Part shown: in pieces, positions 46,546-55,846 of the stretch | How the letters are laid out: the number at the start of each line of letters is the position of its first letter | How positions within the stretch are numbered: position 1 is the first letter of the stretch | Program-made: the position numbers and the translations under genes | Assembly (NCBI RefSeq): GCF_028683135.1 | Contig: NZ_JAJUBB010000004.1 | Coordinates: 186,001-250,000, forward strand | Direction: 5' to 3' | Origin: Enterovibrio qingdaonensis | Lineage (GTDB): Bacteria; Pseudomonadota; Gammaproteobacteria; Enterobacterales; Vibrionaceae | Length of the DNA: 64,000 bases | Notes under the pieces: model-generated | Databases searched by the model: none | What the model was told of the DNA's origin: nothing | What the model saw: only the letters and a program-made list of their open reading frames with translations

Positions 46546-46671
46546 GGATAACTTCACATTGGGCAAAGAGAATGGGACGGCTTTGCTGTACGAGAGCAGT
46601 GGCTGCTAACGCAGCCAAAATGAATGCTAAAGACTATTGATTGGAGAAAAGTTCACATGTGTTAGTTGTAA

Positions 46672-47460
46672 TCATTTGAACTTATATAGAAAGTCAATCA
46701 ACGCTTTTTGTGGATCATCTTCATGAGACGTTATCATTTTTATTCCCCATTGTTCTAAGATTGCTTCCTGAACAGGGTTTGGTCGATGTGTGAACACATA
46801 TGACTTTGGTTGTGTGCCTCCACACTTATTAGATTTCCAAAGTTTCGCCAGCTTATAGAAGAGAAATCTCAAATTTACATCAGCAAGACTGTAACCAATA
46901 AATAGAACCGATTTACCTAGCACATCCGCTCTAAGTTTTATGTCCAAGGGTGATTCAAACTCTAATCGTTCATAGTAGCTGGATTCATCGAGAACAATAG
47001 ATTCATCATTATCAAAATCACCATGGAATTTTATTACCTGAGTAATACCATTTTTTATCTGAGGAATATCAGATACACTAGCTATTTTAGTGAATTTTTT
47101 ATCGTATAGCTCTAGGGAACGCTCGATCCAGCGATCATAGTTTGTAGTGTAAATGATCGGGAATTTTGCATTAGCAATCGATTTGTGAATTTCTGAGGAA
47201 GGTAAATCGACAGCACTTGAGTGCCAATTTGTATCCATCCAGCTTCTTAAAGGACCGATTGTTCCTTTTTTAATACGATAGTATTCTGCAAGCGCTAAAC
47301 TCTCACCAAATGTACTATAAATATCAGGGTCGTATCCCAGTTCTTCAGCAATTTTATTTATTAGCTCTGACCACGTTGGTAGACCCAAATTTTTTGAAAC
47401 GCCAGCGCCAACAAATAAGATCACATTACCATCTTTATAAGAACGAATTAGGTCTTCCAT
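46672..47460 (-). CDS. SIR2-domain NADase, KomC-like effector
   Basis: 262 residues forming a compact SIR2-like (SIR2_2) domain. NAD-site motifs: FVGAGVS (residues 16-22), YTTNYDRW (104-111), catalytic His146 in IKFHGDF, and [10 protein letters not shown] (187-196). SIR2 effectors in Thoeris, Kongming, DSR and others destroy NAD+ to abort phage infection. Its ATG overlaps the stop of the HAM1-like gene by one base (TAATG). This pair equals KomB-KomC of Kongming, where dITP binding by KomB switches on the KomC NADase. Noticeably AT-rich compared with the flanking core genes. Confidence 0.82.
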   Translation of the reverse strand: MEDLIRSYKDGNVILFVGAGVSKNLGLPTWSELINKIAEELGYDPDIYSTFGESLALAEYYRIKKGTIGPLRSWMDTNWHSSAVDLPSSEIHKSIANAKFPIIYTTNYDRWIERSLELYDKKFTKIASVSDIPQIKNGITQVIKFHGDFDNDESIVLDESSYYERLEFESPLDIKLRADVLGKSVLFIGYSLADVNLRFLFYKLAKLWKSNKCGGTQPKSYVFTHRPNPVQEAILEQWGIKMITSHEDDPQKALIDFLYKFK

Positions 47461-48014
47461 TAGATAACACTCTCCACTAAGTACTGCGAAAATTGTTCAA
47501 AAGCTCTTTTTCGCATCGATATCGAATTTTTCTCTTCACCTAACTCTGCGAAGGTTTTGTCGTACCCTTCAGGTATAAAGATACAGTCCCATTGAAACTC
47601 TATATTTCCTCTAGGTTCAGGAGAAATATTACCACTGACTTCGCCTTCAAAAATTCGAATGTTTTTCGCATCACAATACGCAATGACAGTTTTCGCTTTT
47701 AGTGCTGTATTTTCACGTCTTCCGAATAATTCTGAAAATGTATCAGGTCCTAGTTTGTCCCAAAAAACTTGTGTCAATCCTCCTGGGAACCCAGATAAAC
47801 TTTCGATGTACAAACCTGTATGCTCGATAAAAACAGGTCGACCTATTTGCTCAAATGCTTTTAAAACTTTATCTCTGACTATATCTTCAATATTTTCTGT
47901 TTGTATTTCATGAATTTTAATCGGTGCATGAACAATAGAAACTCCGATATCTCCAATCATGGATTCAACTTCTTTCGCTTTGAACGGGTTTTTAGTTACA
48001 AATCTTATTTTCAT
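47460..48014 (-). CDS. HAM1/RdgB-fold protein, KomB-like inosine-nucleotide sensor
   Basis: 184 residues of the HAM1/ITPase fold (RdgB, ITPA): [14 protein letters not shown] at the N-terminus, [14 protein letters not shown] in the middle, and [17 protein letters not shown] near the end. Normal family members hydrolyse ITP, dITP and XTP. Key positions deviate: the active-site DD/ED pair is Glu64-His65 (FIEHTGL), GFGWDP is EFQWDC (139-144), and the base-binding SHR is SMR (166-168). It therefore probably binds rather than efficiently cleaves inosine nucleotides. It precedes and overlaps the SIR2 gene; rdrA-rdrB lie upstream. Confidence 0.82.
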   Translation of the reverse strand: MKIRFVTKNPFKAKEVESMIGDIGVSIVHAPIKIHEIQTENIEDIVRDKVLKAFEQIGRPVFIEHTGLYIESLSGFPGGLTQVFWDKLGPDTFSELFGRRENTALKAKTVIAYCDAKNIRIFEGEVSGNISPEPRGNIEFQWDCIFIPEGYDKTFAELGEEKNSISMRKRAFEQFSQYLVESVI

Positions 48015-48017
48015 TTT

Positions 48018-48137
48018 TTACAATTTTTCTCCCGTTAGATCCCAATGCAGGTCAATGAAAAAATCCGCTTTAGGATTTTTCACGTATCTAACCACGTTAG
48101 AGTTTATTTCAAGTGTATGTTTTGGATAAAGTATCAT
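48018..48137 (-). CDS. 39-residue ORF just upstream of the HAM1-like gene, possibly a gene remnant
   Basis: An uninterrupted small frame from ATG 48137 to TAA 48018, ending three bases before the HAM1-like ATG; it was found by reading the gap. The product starts MILYPKHTLEINSNV and ends DFFIDLHWDLTGEKL, a natural-looking mix of residues that reads like a protein C-terminus. The ribosome site is weak (GAAGAAT). In Kongming the deaminase gene komA would sit near here, so this could be a leftover of a lost third gene or a small component. I recognise no family. Confidence 0.4.
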   Translation of the reverse strand: MILYPKHTLEINSNVVRYVKNPKADFFIDLHWDLTGEKL

Positions 48138-48317
48138 GGCTATTCTTCAAGCTATCGGCCTAACTGTTAGAGTTAGAGACTGCTCAGCTTAGGCTTAGCC
48201 AAACGAGGACAGGATAAAGAAAAACTATTACGTCATAGCTTGCTTCTTGCGTATCAGCGATAACATTAGCAACTCATCATTACATGTTTCATTAGCTCAA
48301 GGAGACTATCGAGGGGG
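48138..48317. promoter_or_regulatory. 180-bp gap between rdrB and the HAM1-SIR2 unit
   Basis: AT-rich, no frame supported. It contains the inverted repeat CTAACT/AGTTAG (around 48163-48180). A separate promoter for the HAM1-SIR2 pair probably lies here; no consensus -35/-10 pair is convincing. Confidence 0.35.
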
Positions 48318-51095
48318 TTATATTGCTTCAAAAACAGGTAAGTGATTTCTTTGAAATTGCTCAATACCGTAGATTCTCAGCTCTTCTAGCCAGCGTTCGG
48401 CGACAGTTCGACCAATCCCTAGTTCTATTGCGGCCTCTCTCAACAATAGAAACTCTGTCCTTAATGTAGTCGGCATAATGCCTGGGTCATCGGTATTTAC
48501 CAGTACACGTACTGGGCCTCGGCGCAAGCCGTACGGGTTGGCTGCACTCCCTAACTCCAATACTGATTCGTCCGGCGGGCACCAGCGAAAAATCGGATGT
48601 TCGGTGTGTGAATTTAGCCGTGCAATATAGACATTAGAGGTCGGGTTAGTTTCGATAATAAGCCCCAGCTTGTCGTACTCGGTCAGCAGCCAGTCTTGCA
48701 GCGCGTGCATGAAATCCAGCTCAGCCAGAGTATCTACATCTTCAAGAATTTCTTCATCTGCCTTATGACCAAACTTGGTGTGAAGCCCGCTATACGCTGC
48801 AGCTTCGTCCCCCATGCGCACAATTACCAGCGGCGCTTCGTTTACCGTACTCAGCCATTCATGACGAGCCCTATACAGTTTGCTTGCTAATGTGCTGTTC
48901 TCACTTAATACCACATGATCTGGTAGAGCGCTCGACTCTTGCGAATTAACTACCCAGCTTTCTCCTACCTCACTCAAACGATAGTAGCAATTACGTCGCA
49001 GCCACCATGCTTGGTGTAGATCAACCGGCATCGCGTGACGCAACTGTGATGTTTCAAAACCGGCAGTCTGCTCTATAGGCTCTTTATCATCACGGCCACA
49101 ACCATTTGCTGTCATCAAATCCGGCACCTGCCACCAACATGACAACCGCCAAAAACGCTCAATGCGTCGCTCGAACAGGGGTAATACTTGCTGCGCAAGC
49201 GGCAGCACTCCGCTCAGCATACTGGCGTGATGCCAGAGCCATACCAGATTATCCAGATGTTCATCCAGCGGCAGCATCATTTCACCCTGTCGTGCAGCCC
49301 ACTGTTTCGGTACTATGCCTAGTGCTAACGCATGTCCTAATCGGTCTCCCTCACGCATCTCACAAAATCGCACCGTCTCGTCAATATGACGCATGCCAGA
49401 TGCTGGATGAGCATAATCCTCTCCGGCATGAATGCTCAGATGAAAACCCTTGCTGGCGCGCTCGCCATCTGGCAGTGACTTGAAACCACTACGCAACCAA
49501 CGAAGTACTGGCGCAAACCACTCGATCTTAAGCGCGTTTTCATCCCCCGCCACATCCAGCCCACGAAACCATCTTGCAGGTTGAAAATGGAAATTCGGGT
49601 TCAGTTTTCCGCCCAAAAACTCGGCCGCATTCCAGCCTGATGCACTTTCTAGATTGCGCACCAATTTTTCAGCCTCTTTCCACAGCTTTTTGCCATCTGA
49701 CTTCGGGCGTTGGCTTTGTTTATGAGGAACCGAACGAGAGAAGTGGCCACAAAATTGCCAACGCTCTAGAGCCTGCATAGTAGCCAAAGCTTGCATATCT
49801 AGCTGAATATCAGGCTCGCCAAAAATGTAAGGCGGTCTTGGCAACGACAAACTGGCATTCGCAAGCAAACCGCGAGCAATCTCGCCAACAAACGCAGGCT
49901 TGAATGCCATCGGTCCAGACTTGAGCTCAGCTACATCCGCAGTAGCTGGCAACAGTCGGCGGATATTGTCATGTCCTTTGGGATTGCGTTGCATTGCTGA
50001 GCTGAAAGACCGCTCAGCAAAGCGCGTCAGTCCCTGTCCATCCATGATCAAGCTACGGCGTAGTTGGTTAATTGTCTGCCAAAAACACAGAATGGCAGCA
50101 CGTTGTAGTGGGTGCGAGTTTTCTTCGGCGTAACGGCGGCAAAGATAGAGATGTAGCCAAAGCCAGCGATTGGCCTCGCAACGACCCATCGCAAATGCAA
50201 ACTCGCCTAGCAGCCAATCTGCACTACCGAAGCTTGCCATATGCTGGCTGGCAGTTAGCAACCCCCAGTCCGGCTTGCGGATGGGAGTATTCATAGTAAG
50301 ATTGAGCTGTGTCAAAAGCTGTGGCCAATCTTCCTGACGCCATGACCAATTGCTCTTATGAGTTTTGGGTTGAGCGTCTTGTTCATCTTGCATCTCGCAT
50401 AGCGGCACACTTGGCTTAAGCAACAACACCAGCAGTTGCCGCGCACGATGCAACAAGGGCTGCAGGCTGTCATACTGTTCGTGTCGCCACAGATTCTCCT
50501 TAGCACTGAGAGTCAACTCGCCACTGCCCAGCAAGTAGTCATCGAGAATCGCGCTATCTGCGGTGAGGCCCCAGAAATGCAGATGACCTTCAGCAAACGG
50601 CGTCGATCGGTTGCCGGGCGGGGCGAAAAAGGCAGTTTGTGCCGATACGACGCGTCGGACATCGTTGGCCTGCGGTTGCGGCACCTCATCCAGCCATTGC
50701 GCCAAGTGCCAGCCGGCCACAAGTGTCGGGTCAATACCCGCTGCGAGGCGCACATACGCCTGTACTTCGCCCTCTCGGTAGCATAGCAAGTCGCCATTAC
50801 GCTGCATTAGGCGCTGTTGCAGCTCGTCCAACCAAGGAAGTTTCGATGTCAGCAGCAAATCACCATCGAGCATACGCCCCATAAGCTGGCGCACATCGGT
50901 TAACCGGTGCTTACGCGGAAAACGCGCCTCTACGCCCTCTACCAGCAAATGGTAGTATTCACACTGCAACCGGTGCCAGCGGTCATACTCAAGTCCTTCA
51001 TCGGGCTGCAGCAAGAGCTGCCACAGCCAAGCGGACAACCTTTCATCGCCAAAAAAACACTCGGCGGCATGTTCAGTTAGAGTGCGCTGAAGCAT
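48318..51095 (-). CDS. rdrB: RdrB: RADAR adenosine deaminase
   Basis: 925 residues. A large, divergent adenosine deaminase: first metal ligands His171-x-His173 (EGHLHFWG), HAGED at 556-560, the Arg-Leu-Gly-His set near 585-588 (DRLGHAL), ETNPTSN, and NTDDPGI around 867-873. RdrB assembles with RdrA into giant complexes and deaminates ATP/dATP or RNA adenosine to inosine during phage infection. Its ATG overlaps the RdrA stop (TGATG), so the two are made together. Much more GC-rich than the HAM1-SIR2 genes just downstream, hinting at separate origins. Confidence 0.92.
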   Translation of the reverse strand: MLQRTLTEHAAECFFGDERLSAWLWQLLLQPDEGLEYDRWHRLQCEYYHLLVEGVEARFPRKHRLTDVRQLMGRMLDGDLLLTSKLPWLDELQQRLMQRNGDLLCYREGEVQAYVRLAAGIDPTLVAGWHLAQWLDEVPQPQANDVRRVVSAQTAFFAPPGNRSTPFAEGHLHFWGLTADSAILDDYLLGSGELTLSAKENLWRHEQYDSLQPLLHRARQLLVLLLKPSVPLCEMQDEQDAQPKTHKSNWSWRQEDWPQLLTQLNLTMNTPIRKPDWGLLTASQHMASFGSADWLLGEFAFAMGRCEANRWLWLHLYLCRRYAEENSHPLQRAAILCFWQTINQLRRSLIMDGQGLTRFAERSFSSAMQRNPKGHDNIRRLLPATADVAELKSGPMAFKPAFVGEIARGLLANASLSLPRPPYIFGEPDIQLDMQALATMQALERWQFCGHFSRSVPHKQSQRPKSDGKKLWKEAEKLVRNLESASGWNAAEFLGGKLNPNFHFQPARWFRGLDVAGDENALKIEWFAPVLRWLRSGFKSLPDGERASKGFHLSIHAGEDYAHPASGMRHIDETVRFCEMREGDRLGHALALGIVPKQWAARQGEMMLPLDEHLDNLVWLWHHASMLSGVLPLAQQVLPLFERRIERFWRLSCWWQVPDLMTANGCGRDDKEPIEQTAGFETSQLRHAMPVDLHQAWWLRRNCYYRLSEVGESWVVNSQESSALPDHVVLSENSTLASKLYRARHEWLSTVNEAPLVIVRMGDEAAAYSGLHTKFGHKADEEILEDVDTLAELDFMHALQDWLLTEYDKLGLIIETNPTSNVYIARLNSHTEHPIFRWCPPDESVLELGSAANPYGLRRGPVRVLVNTDDPGIMPTTLRTEFLLLREAAIELGIGRTVAERWLEELRIYGIEQFQRNHLPVFEAI

Positions 51096-53659
51096 CAGAA
51101 TTGCTCTGGGTATTTTGACTTGATTGCTGTTAACAATGCAGTTTTGGCTTTAGATTTTCTCTTATATCGGTCCTCCATGTCATTTAACAATATCTGGCAT
51201 TCAGACTGATTTTTTGTGACAAGAGCCTTCTCTAACTCGGCGGGCTCTTGTGCTTGAACTTCTGTAATGTTTAATTTTCCAGCTAACCATTTAGCTGCAC
51301 TTTCATTTTGATTTGTCTTCTGAGTTTTGGATGGCTCATCCTTTGGCCAATCAAACTTGATGACTTCATCAATCCACTTCTTCAACGGGTGCTCTGACAA
51401 TACATAGCTCACAACTCTGCAATTCTCCCCAAAAGAAACTTTATTATTGTATTCACTACTTTGCTTCTCTTTTTGATTTAGTGTTGGAGAGAATGGCAGG
51501 ACATTAACTTTAAACTGGTCGTGTTGTTCGTAGTTCTTCAGATTTTCACGGTTGATATTGGTAGTTGCTACTACATTTTTCAGACCAAATAATTCCCCTT
51601 TTTCAAAACTGCCAAAGGCAAACCAAGTTGAATAGAAGACATGAGCCACCATATTCAGTGCAGTTCCAATCTGTTTCATACCATTTGGTTCCAACTCCGC
51701 ACTCGCTACTTGGCTATAAACTTTATTGAATACCTTGTAAACCAACCAAGGCGACAGGTCGATTTGATTTACATGACAACTAATGCGCCATGCTTCTATT
51801 TCTCGATGTAGTTGCTCGACTAATAAATCTATATCGTACTCTTCGTTTGGAGTATCTAGCGAGGTTTCATCTGCACTACTTGCGGGCTTACTTGTTTTTT
51901 CGTCAAACGTAATTTTCTTCGTCGGAGCCAGCGCCGCAGTAGAAAAGAAAGGCGCTCTACCCACAATGGCATGAATATCTTCCGCTGATAATGGCCCAAC
52001 AATGCTGGCAATAAGCAACTCAAATACCCGCCCGATATTTAGTAGCATGGTTTGCTTGGCGTTGGTGTAGAAATTACTCTGAGCCAGTAAAGCGATCAAA
52101 AAGCTTGCTTTGTTCTTTTGTTCATCTTGCAAACCTTGGCTCGAAAGAGCCCGAACTTCCTTATTGTAATTCCACCCTCTGCCTGAATTTACCCCAACCT
52201 CTGCCACCGGGTACGGTAAAATAGTCTTGTGTGATTTGATTCCTGCTAACCACTCTTCAGGTAAGCGTCCTTTCAATAATGCCGGCCAAGCGGAAAGATC
52301 ATCCGCCTTGTCGAAAAGCTCAAAATTGGCTGTCGCCTGTGTTAGTGGCTGGAATAAAGGGGTATCGAAAATACTGCCGCGCTGGTTAGATGACTTAGAG
52401 TTCGGCACTGCGTTCCAATGCTGTTTTGCAAGCAGCAACAAATAAACGGCACCGGCCTTAGGTTCATAGCAAAAATAATTAGCCATTCTCTGCACCATGG
52501 CAGTTTTTTGACACGGCTTCATTACATCTTGTTCATCAGGCGGCATTTGCCATTTTTTTCGTACTTCTAGCTCATCTCCAGCAGAACGGATCGATGCAGG
52601 TAAATCAAGAATGAGGTCACTGCAATGTCTAACGAGTTGTGTTAAGGCACGAATCGATGGAATCGGTAATGTTAACTTGCTACCTTCTAGGCCATTCACT
52701 GGCCCAGACAAAAAGATCTCCATCCAAGCGATAAAGTTGCGCAGCGACATTACTTCGGTTTTCTGACTATCACACAAATAAATATCGCTTTGCTGCCAAT
52801 ATGTATCAACTGGCGGCATAGATAGACGCCGCGTGAATGGCAAAATCTTGCGCTGATACTCTGCGGCCAAATCTATGGCCTTTTCATAGGCCTCTTTTCG
52901 ACGGTAGTTGGAGTCCTTAGTCAATCGGCCATGAAAATCGCGCCAAGTCACATCGTTGTATAGTTCACGATCACCGCAGACGATGGGCAACACATGAGGC
53001 GTTGCCAAATAGCGTCGCACAATTTCGAGGTTCTCAAAAGCACGATTCAACGAGGTATCAACATCATCAATCGGCAAAATCAGCAGTTTTTTCTCTAACA
53101 AGCCAAGTACTTCACGGAAGAAATCCTGCACGCAATCAGCCAAATACTTATTGCTATACATTGCACGCACCTTATCCATACCGTGGCGTTCTTTTGCAGT
53201 TTCTACAGACTCGAGTGACTGGGCGAGTTTCTCAAGCGTCTGGTTCAAGCTGCGAGCCTTGTTTGGCTCTTTTCTTTGCGCTTCTTTAACGTCCTTGTCG
53301 TGCAGCACTGCCGCAACAATGATATGCAAAAATAAAGATTCACCATCTTCAAGTAGGGTCGGGTCTACTGGGTCAAGGATGTGCACCTCCTTCAACACAT
53401 CTTCATTTTTAAGATAGCTTTTCAAATTTACCAGTACAGCGGTCTTTCCAGTGCCGCGAGCACCATCTATCGAGATGGCATTGTGCTCACGGAGCTCATT
53501 CAGAGTTCGGTTTGTGGCAGAATTTGCCTTATCTACTGCTTCTTTGATCATTTGAGCCAGCGGTTTGTACACCTCGTTACGAGGTAGCAAGGTATTGGCG
53601 TCAGGTAAGACTGCGGATTCGCCTGCGTTTAGAGGAATGTATATCTTGTTCTGGCTCAT
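51095..53659 (-). CDS. rdrA: RdrA: RADAR ATPase
   Basis: 854 residues from ATG 53659 (AGGTG six bases upstream). N-terminal P-loop domain: Walker A GARGTGKT at residues 66-73 and Walker B LLILPIDDVDTS. The long C-terminal part is helical with no other recognised domain, as in other RdrA proteins. RdrA forms a heptameric funnel that docks on the RdrB shell and feeds it substrate. First gene of the island's rdrAB unit; an extended -10 promoter lies about 45 bases upstream. No SLATT-type accessory gene (rdrD) or rdrC is adjacent. Confidence 0.9.
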   Translation of the reverse strand: MSQNKIYIPLNAGESAVLPDANTLLPRNEVYKPLAQMIKEAVDKANSATNRTLNELREHNAISIDGARGTGKTAVLVNLKSYLKNEDVLKEVHILDPVDPTLLEDGESLFLHIIVAAVLHDKDVKEAQRKEPNKARSLNQTLEKLAQSLESVETAKERHGMDKVRAMYSNKYLADCVQDFFREVLGLLEKKLLILPIDDVDTSLNRAFENLEIVRRYLATPHVLPIVCGDRELYNDVTWRDFHGRLTKDSNYRRKEAYEKAIDLAAEYQRKILPFTRRLSMPPVDTYWQQSDIYLCDSQKTEVMSLRNFIAWMEIFLSGPVNGLEGSKLTLPIPSIRALTQLVRHCSDLILDLPASIRSAGDELEVRKKWQMPPDEQDVMKPCQKTAMVQRMANYFCYEPKAGAVYLLLLAKQHWNAVPNSKSSNQRGSIFDTPLFQPLTQATANFELFDKADDLSAWPALLKGRLPEEWLAGIKSHKTILPYPVAEVGVNSGRGWNYNKEVRALSSQGLQDEQKNKASFLIALLAQSNFYTNAKQTMLLNIGRVFELLIASIVGPLSAEDIHAIVGRAPFFSTAALAPTKKITFDEKTSKPASSADETSLDTPNEEYDIDLLVEQLHREIEAWRISCHVNQIDLSPWLVYKVFNKVYSQVASAELEPNGMKQIGTALNMVAHVFYSTWFAFGSFEKGELFGLKNVVATTNINRENLKNYEQHDQFKVNVLPFSPTLNQKEKQSSEYNNKVSFGENCRVVSYVLSEHPLKKWIDEVIKFDWPKDEPSKTQKTNQNESAAKWLAGKLNITEVQAQEPAELEKALVTKNQSECQILLNDMEDRYKRKSKAKTALLTAIKSKYPEQF

Positions 53660-53704
53660 GAAAGACACCTAGCTAATTGATTTTTAAACGATAAATTTTC
53701 AGCC

Positions 53705-53713
53705 ATTCTATCA
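53705..53713 (-). promoter_or_regulatory. Candidate extended -10 promoter of rdrA
   Basis: On the minus strand TGATAGAAT: TGn followed by TAGAAT, ending 46 bases before the rdrA ATG. The -35 position is poor, which is common for extended -10 promoters. Confidence 0.4.
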
Positions 53714-54178
53714 CAAAAAAACATTTTCAGTTGCATATGAAGCACACTTTCACAATATCAATGCCAACAATGAACATACAAAATCCATCAGAAGAATATA
53801 TTGTTTTAGGCCCATCTTTCTTTGGGCTTTGTAAGGCTTGCTTGGTGCAGTGGATTGGTAAGTTTGGTCACATAGTTAGACTAGAAAAAGTAAGTCAGAT
53901 GGAGCTTTGGTGATGTATGTGCAAAATCAGTTGAAACAAGGAATGGGGCAATTTAGCGTTTACTCTATTCACACCTATTAGCGCGAACGATATGGACAAA
54001 AAATAGCCACCCATATAGAAGCCCAGCGCCATAAGTAACATGACTTACCTTAACCTTTCAGACAGTGCATCAGGAGACCGTTTCTGTCTGCGTTTACTCA
54101 AACACAGGCACGTCACATGCACATTCTCAAACTTAGCGCACGCTCGCAGTAGCAACGCTTTGTATTCAGCTCGTCAAC
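53714..54178. other. Non-coding stretch between rdrA and the ABC transporter operon
   Basis: Two short plus-strand frames occur in the rdrA-ABC gap, but only the one at 54179 is worth listing. The composition here is mixed, and no insertion-sequence end, tRNA or integrase gene marks the island boundary. Confidence 0.4.
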
Positions 54179-54388
54179 ATGATGAGTGTCCGCTACCTTG
54201 ATACCTCCAACATACTCCTGTCCGCAGCAAAGATTTGTCTTGTCGCGATTCCGTTTATTTATATTGGTAGTGTCGGCTTCTCGGTCTATTACGGTAGCGG
54301 TGCGCTGAAATTCCCCTATGTGTCTCTTGTACTCATGGCGGCTGGGTTTTCTAGAAAAATACTATCTGAATTGGCATGGAAGACATGA
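54179..54388 (+). CDS. Possible small membrane protein
   Basis: 69 residues with two hydrophobic stretches (AAKICLVAIPFIYIGSVGFS and FPYVSLVLMAAGF) and a natural-looking C-terminus. There is no clear ribosome site before the tandem ATGs, so translation is doubtful. It is the only plausible gene between rdrA and the ABC operon. Confidence 0.3.
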   Translation: MMSVRYLDTSNILLSAAKICLVAIPFIYIGSVGFSVYYGSGALKFPYVSLVLMAAGFSRKILSELAWKT

Positions 54389-54410
54389 TGAAAGCCTAGG
54401 GCACATACGT

Positions 54411-54438
54411 TAAAAACCGAAAACATGATTCGTTTTCG
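54411..54438 (-). terminator. Intrinsic terminator of the ABC transporter operon
   Basis: On the minus strand: stem CGAAAAC / GTTTTCG with a seven-base loop, then GTTTTT, shortly after the ATPase stop codon. Confidence 0.6.
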
Positions 54439-54463
54439 TGTTAATCCAGCAAGGTGAGTCAGG

Positions 54464-55846
54464 CTACCAGCCCAAGGTTATCTGGCGATCAGTGGATTTG
54501 TCTATCAAGCTAGGATCGTGACTGACCAATAACATGGCGATGCCGCGTTCTTTCGCCAAGCTGGTGAGCATTTCCATCACGTCACGTTGAGTCAAAGGAT
54601 CGAGCCGAGATGTCGGTTCATCTGCGAACAAAAACACAGGCTCAAGCAACAATGCTCTTGCAATTGCGAGACGTTGTAATTCACCACCAGAAACAGCATC
54701 TGGTGTTCGATTCAACAGCTCGGGATCAATGCGCAGTTGCGAAAGAAGAGGTTCAAGGCGATCGCGAGAGATGCCATGCAGCAACATGAGATCTTTCAGC
54801 CCGCGACCAATCGTTTGATGAGGAGAAAACGCCGCCGGCGGATCCTGCCACAGTTTTTGAAACTTGATTTGCGAAGCTGTACTTGAACGCACAACGCTTC
54901 CTTCTTGGGGCTCTAAAAGACCTAAGAGTACATCGCCGAGAGAAGACTTTCCCACACCTGAAGGCCCGCATAACCCCACAACCTCACCAGCACGAAGAGT
55001 GATCGACATGTCATTGAATAGATGACGCTTTCCCCGAACAATCGTGAGTTGATTACCCTGCAACACAACCGACCCCAATGTCGCAGGCTCTTTTTCTTGC
55101 CAATGGCGAGGTTCAGCGGCAATAAGCTCAGCGGTATATTGCTCTTTGGGGCTGCTCAACACTGATGTCGCGGGGCCTTTTTCAACCACCCGCCCTTCGC
55201 GCATGACGATGATCTCACCACCCAACGCTTCAGCAAGTTGTAGGTCATGCGTAATGGTAAGAAGTGCGCCTCCAGATTCTGGAACTGAACGAAGTTGCGC
55301 CGCCACATCATCTCTGCGCGAAATATCGAGCCCTTTGGTTGGCTCATCAGCAACCACGATCTTTGCTCCACCAGCTCGCGCAGCGGCGACAGCAAGCCGC
55401 TGTGCCATGCCTCCCGACAGTTCAAAAGGAAAACGGTGTTTGGCTTCCGACAGTCCCATTGCGGCGAGTGCTTCTTCAGCTAAACGCGGCGCATCCGCCT
55501 TGTTTGCCACGAGTTGATGCACTTCTGCCACTTGCTGTTTCGAAGGCATCAACGGATCAAGAGCACGCCATGGTTCTTGTGGCAGAACAGAAATCTTACG
55601 CCCCCAAAGCGGTTCAATATCCGAAGGATGACGTAAGTCGATTGTTGCGGACTCTAACTGCAATTCACCTTTAGCGTGCAGCTCCTCTGGCAAGGTGCCG
55701 AGGATCGCCTGTGCAAACAAGCTTTTCCCCGACCCTGTCTCCCCAATAAGCGTGACAGCCTGACCTCGCCCTATCTTGATGGCGATGTGTTCGACCAAGC
55801 ATTCAGACTCGTGAAAAACGCTCAGTTCTGCACTAAGTAACGTCAT
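54464..55846 (-). CDS. ABC transporter ATPase, two fused ATP-binding domains (nickel/peptide type)
   Basis: 460 residues from ATG 55846, which overlaps the permease stop by four bases and follows GGGAGG. Two complete ATPase halves: Walker A GETGSGKSLFAQA and GPSGVGKSSLGDV; signatures LSGGMAQRLAVA and VSGGELQRLAIA; Walker B VVADEPTKGLD and LFADEPTSRLD. It thus replaces the separate D and F (DppD/DppF) subunits. Last gene of a five-component importer whose Zur box upstream suggests zinc-related cargo. Confidence 0.88.
   Translation of the reverse strand: MTLLSAELSVFHESECLVEHIAIKIGRGQAVTLIGETGSGKSLFAQAILGTLPEELHAKGELQLESATIDLRHPSDIEPLWGRKISVLPQEPWRALDPLMPSKQQVAEVHQLVANKADAPRLAEEALAAMGLSEAKHRFPFELSGGMAQRLAVAAARAGGAKIVVADEPTKGLDISRRDDVAAQLRSVPESGGALLTITHDLQLAEALGGEIIVMREGRVVEKGPATSVLSSPKEQYTAELIAAEPRHWQEKEPATLGSVVLQGNQLTIVRGKRHLFNDMSITLRAGEVVGLCGPSGVGKSSLGDVLLGLLEPQEGSVVRSSTASQIKFQKLWQDPPAAFSPHQTIGRGLKDLMLLHGISRDRLEPLLSQLRIDPELLNRTPDAVSGGELQRLAIARALLLEPVFLFADEPTSRLDPLTQRDVMEMLTSLAKERGIAMLLVSHDPSLIDKSTDRQITLGW

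Noticed and set aside
47460-48014. Housekeeping RdgB (dITP/XTP pyrophosphatase)
   Set aside because: Active-site residues differ, it overlaps a SIR2 gene, lies in a defence island and is AT-rich; a normal rdgB sits with yggW/hemW-type genes.
53731-53913. 60-codon plus-strand frame upstream of rdrA
   Set aside because: Lies on the rdrA promoter, lacks a ribosome site and shows no recognisable features.
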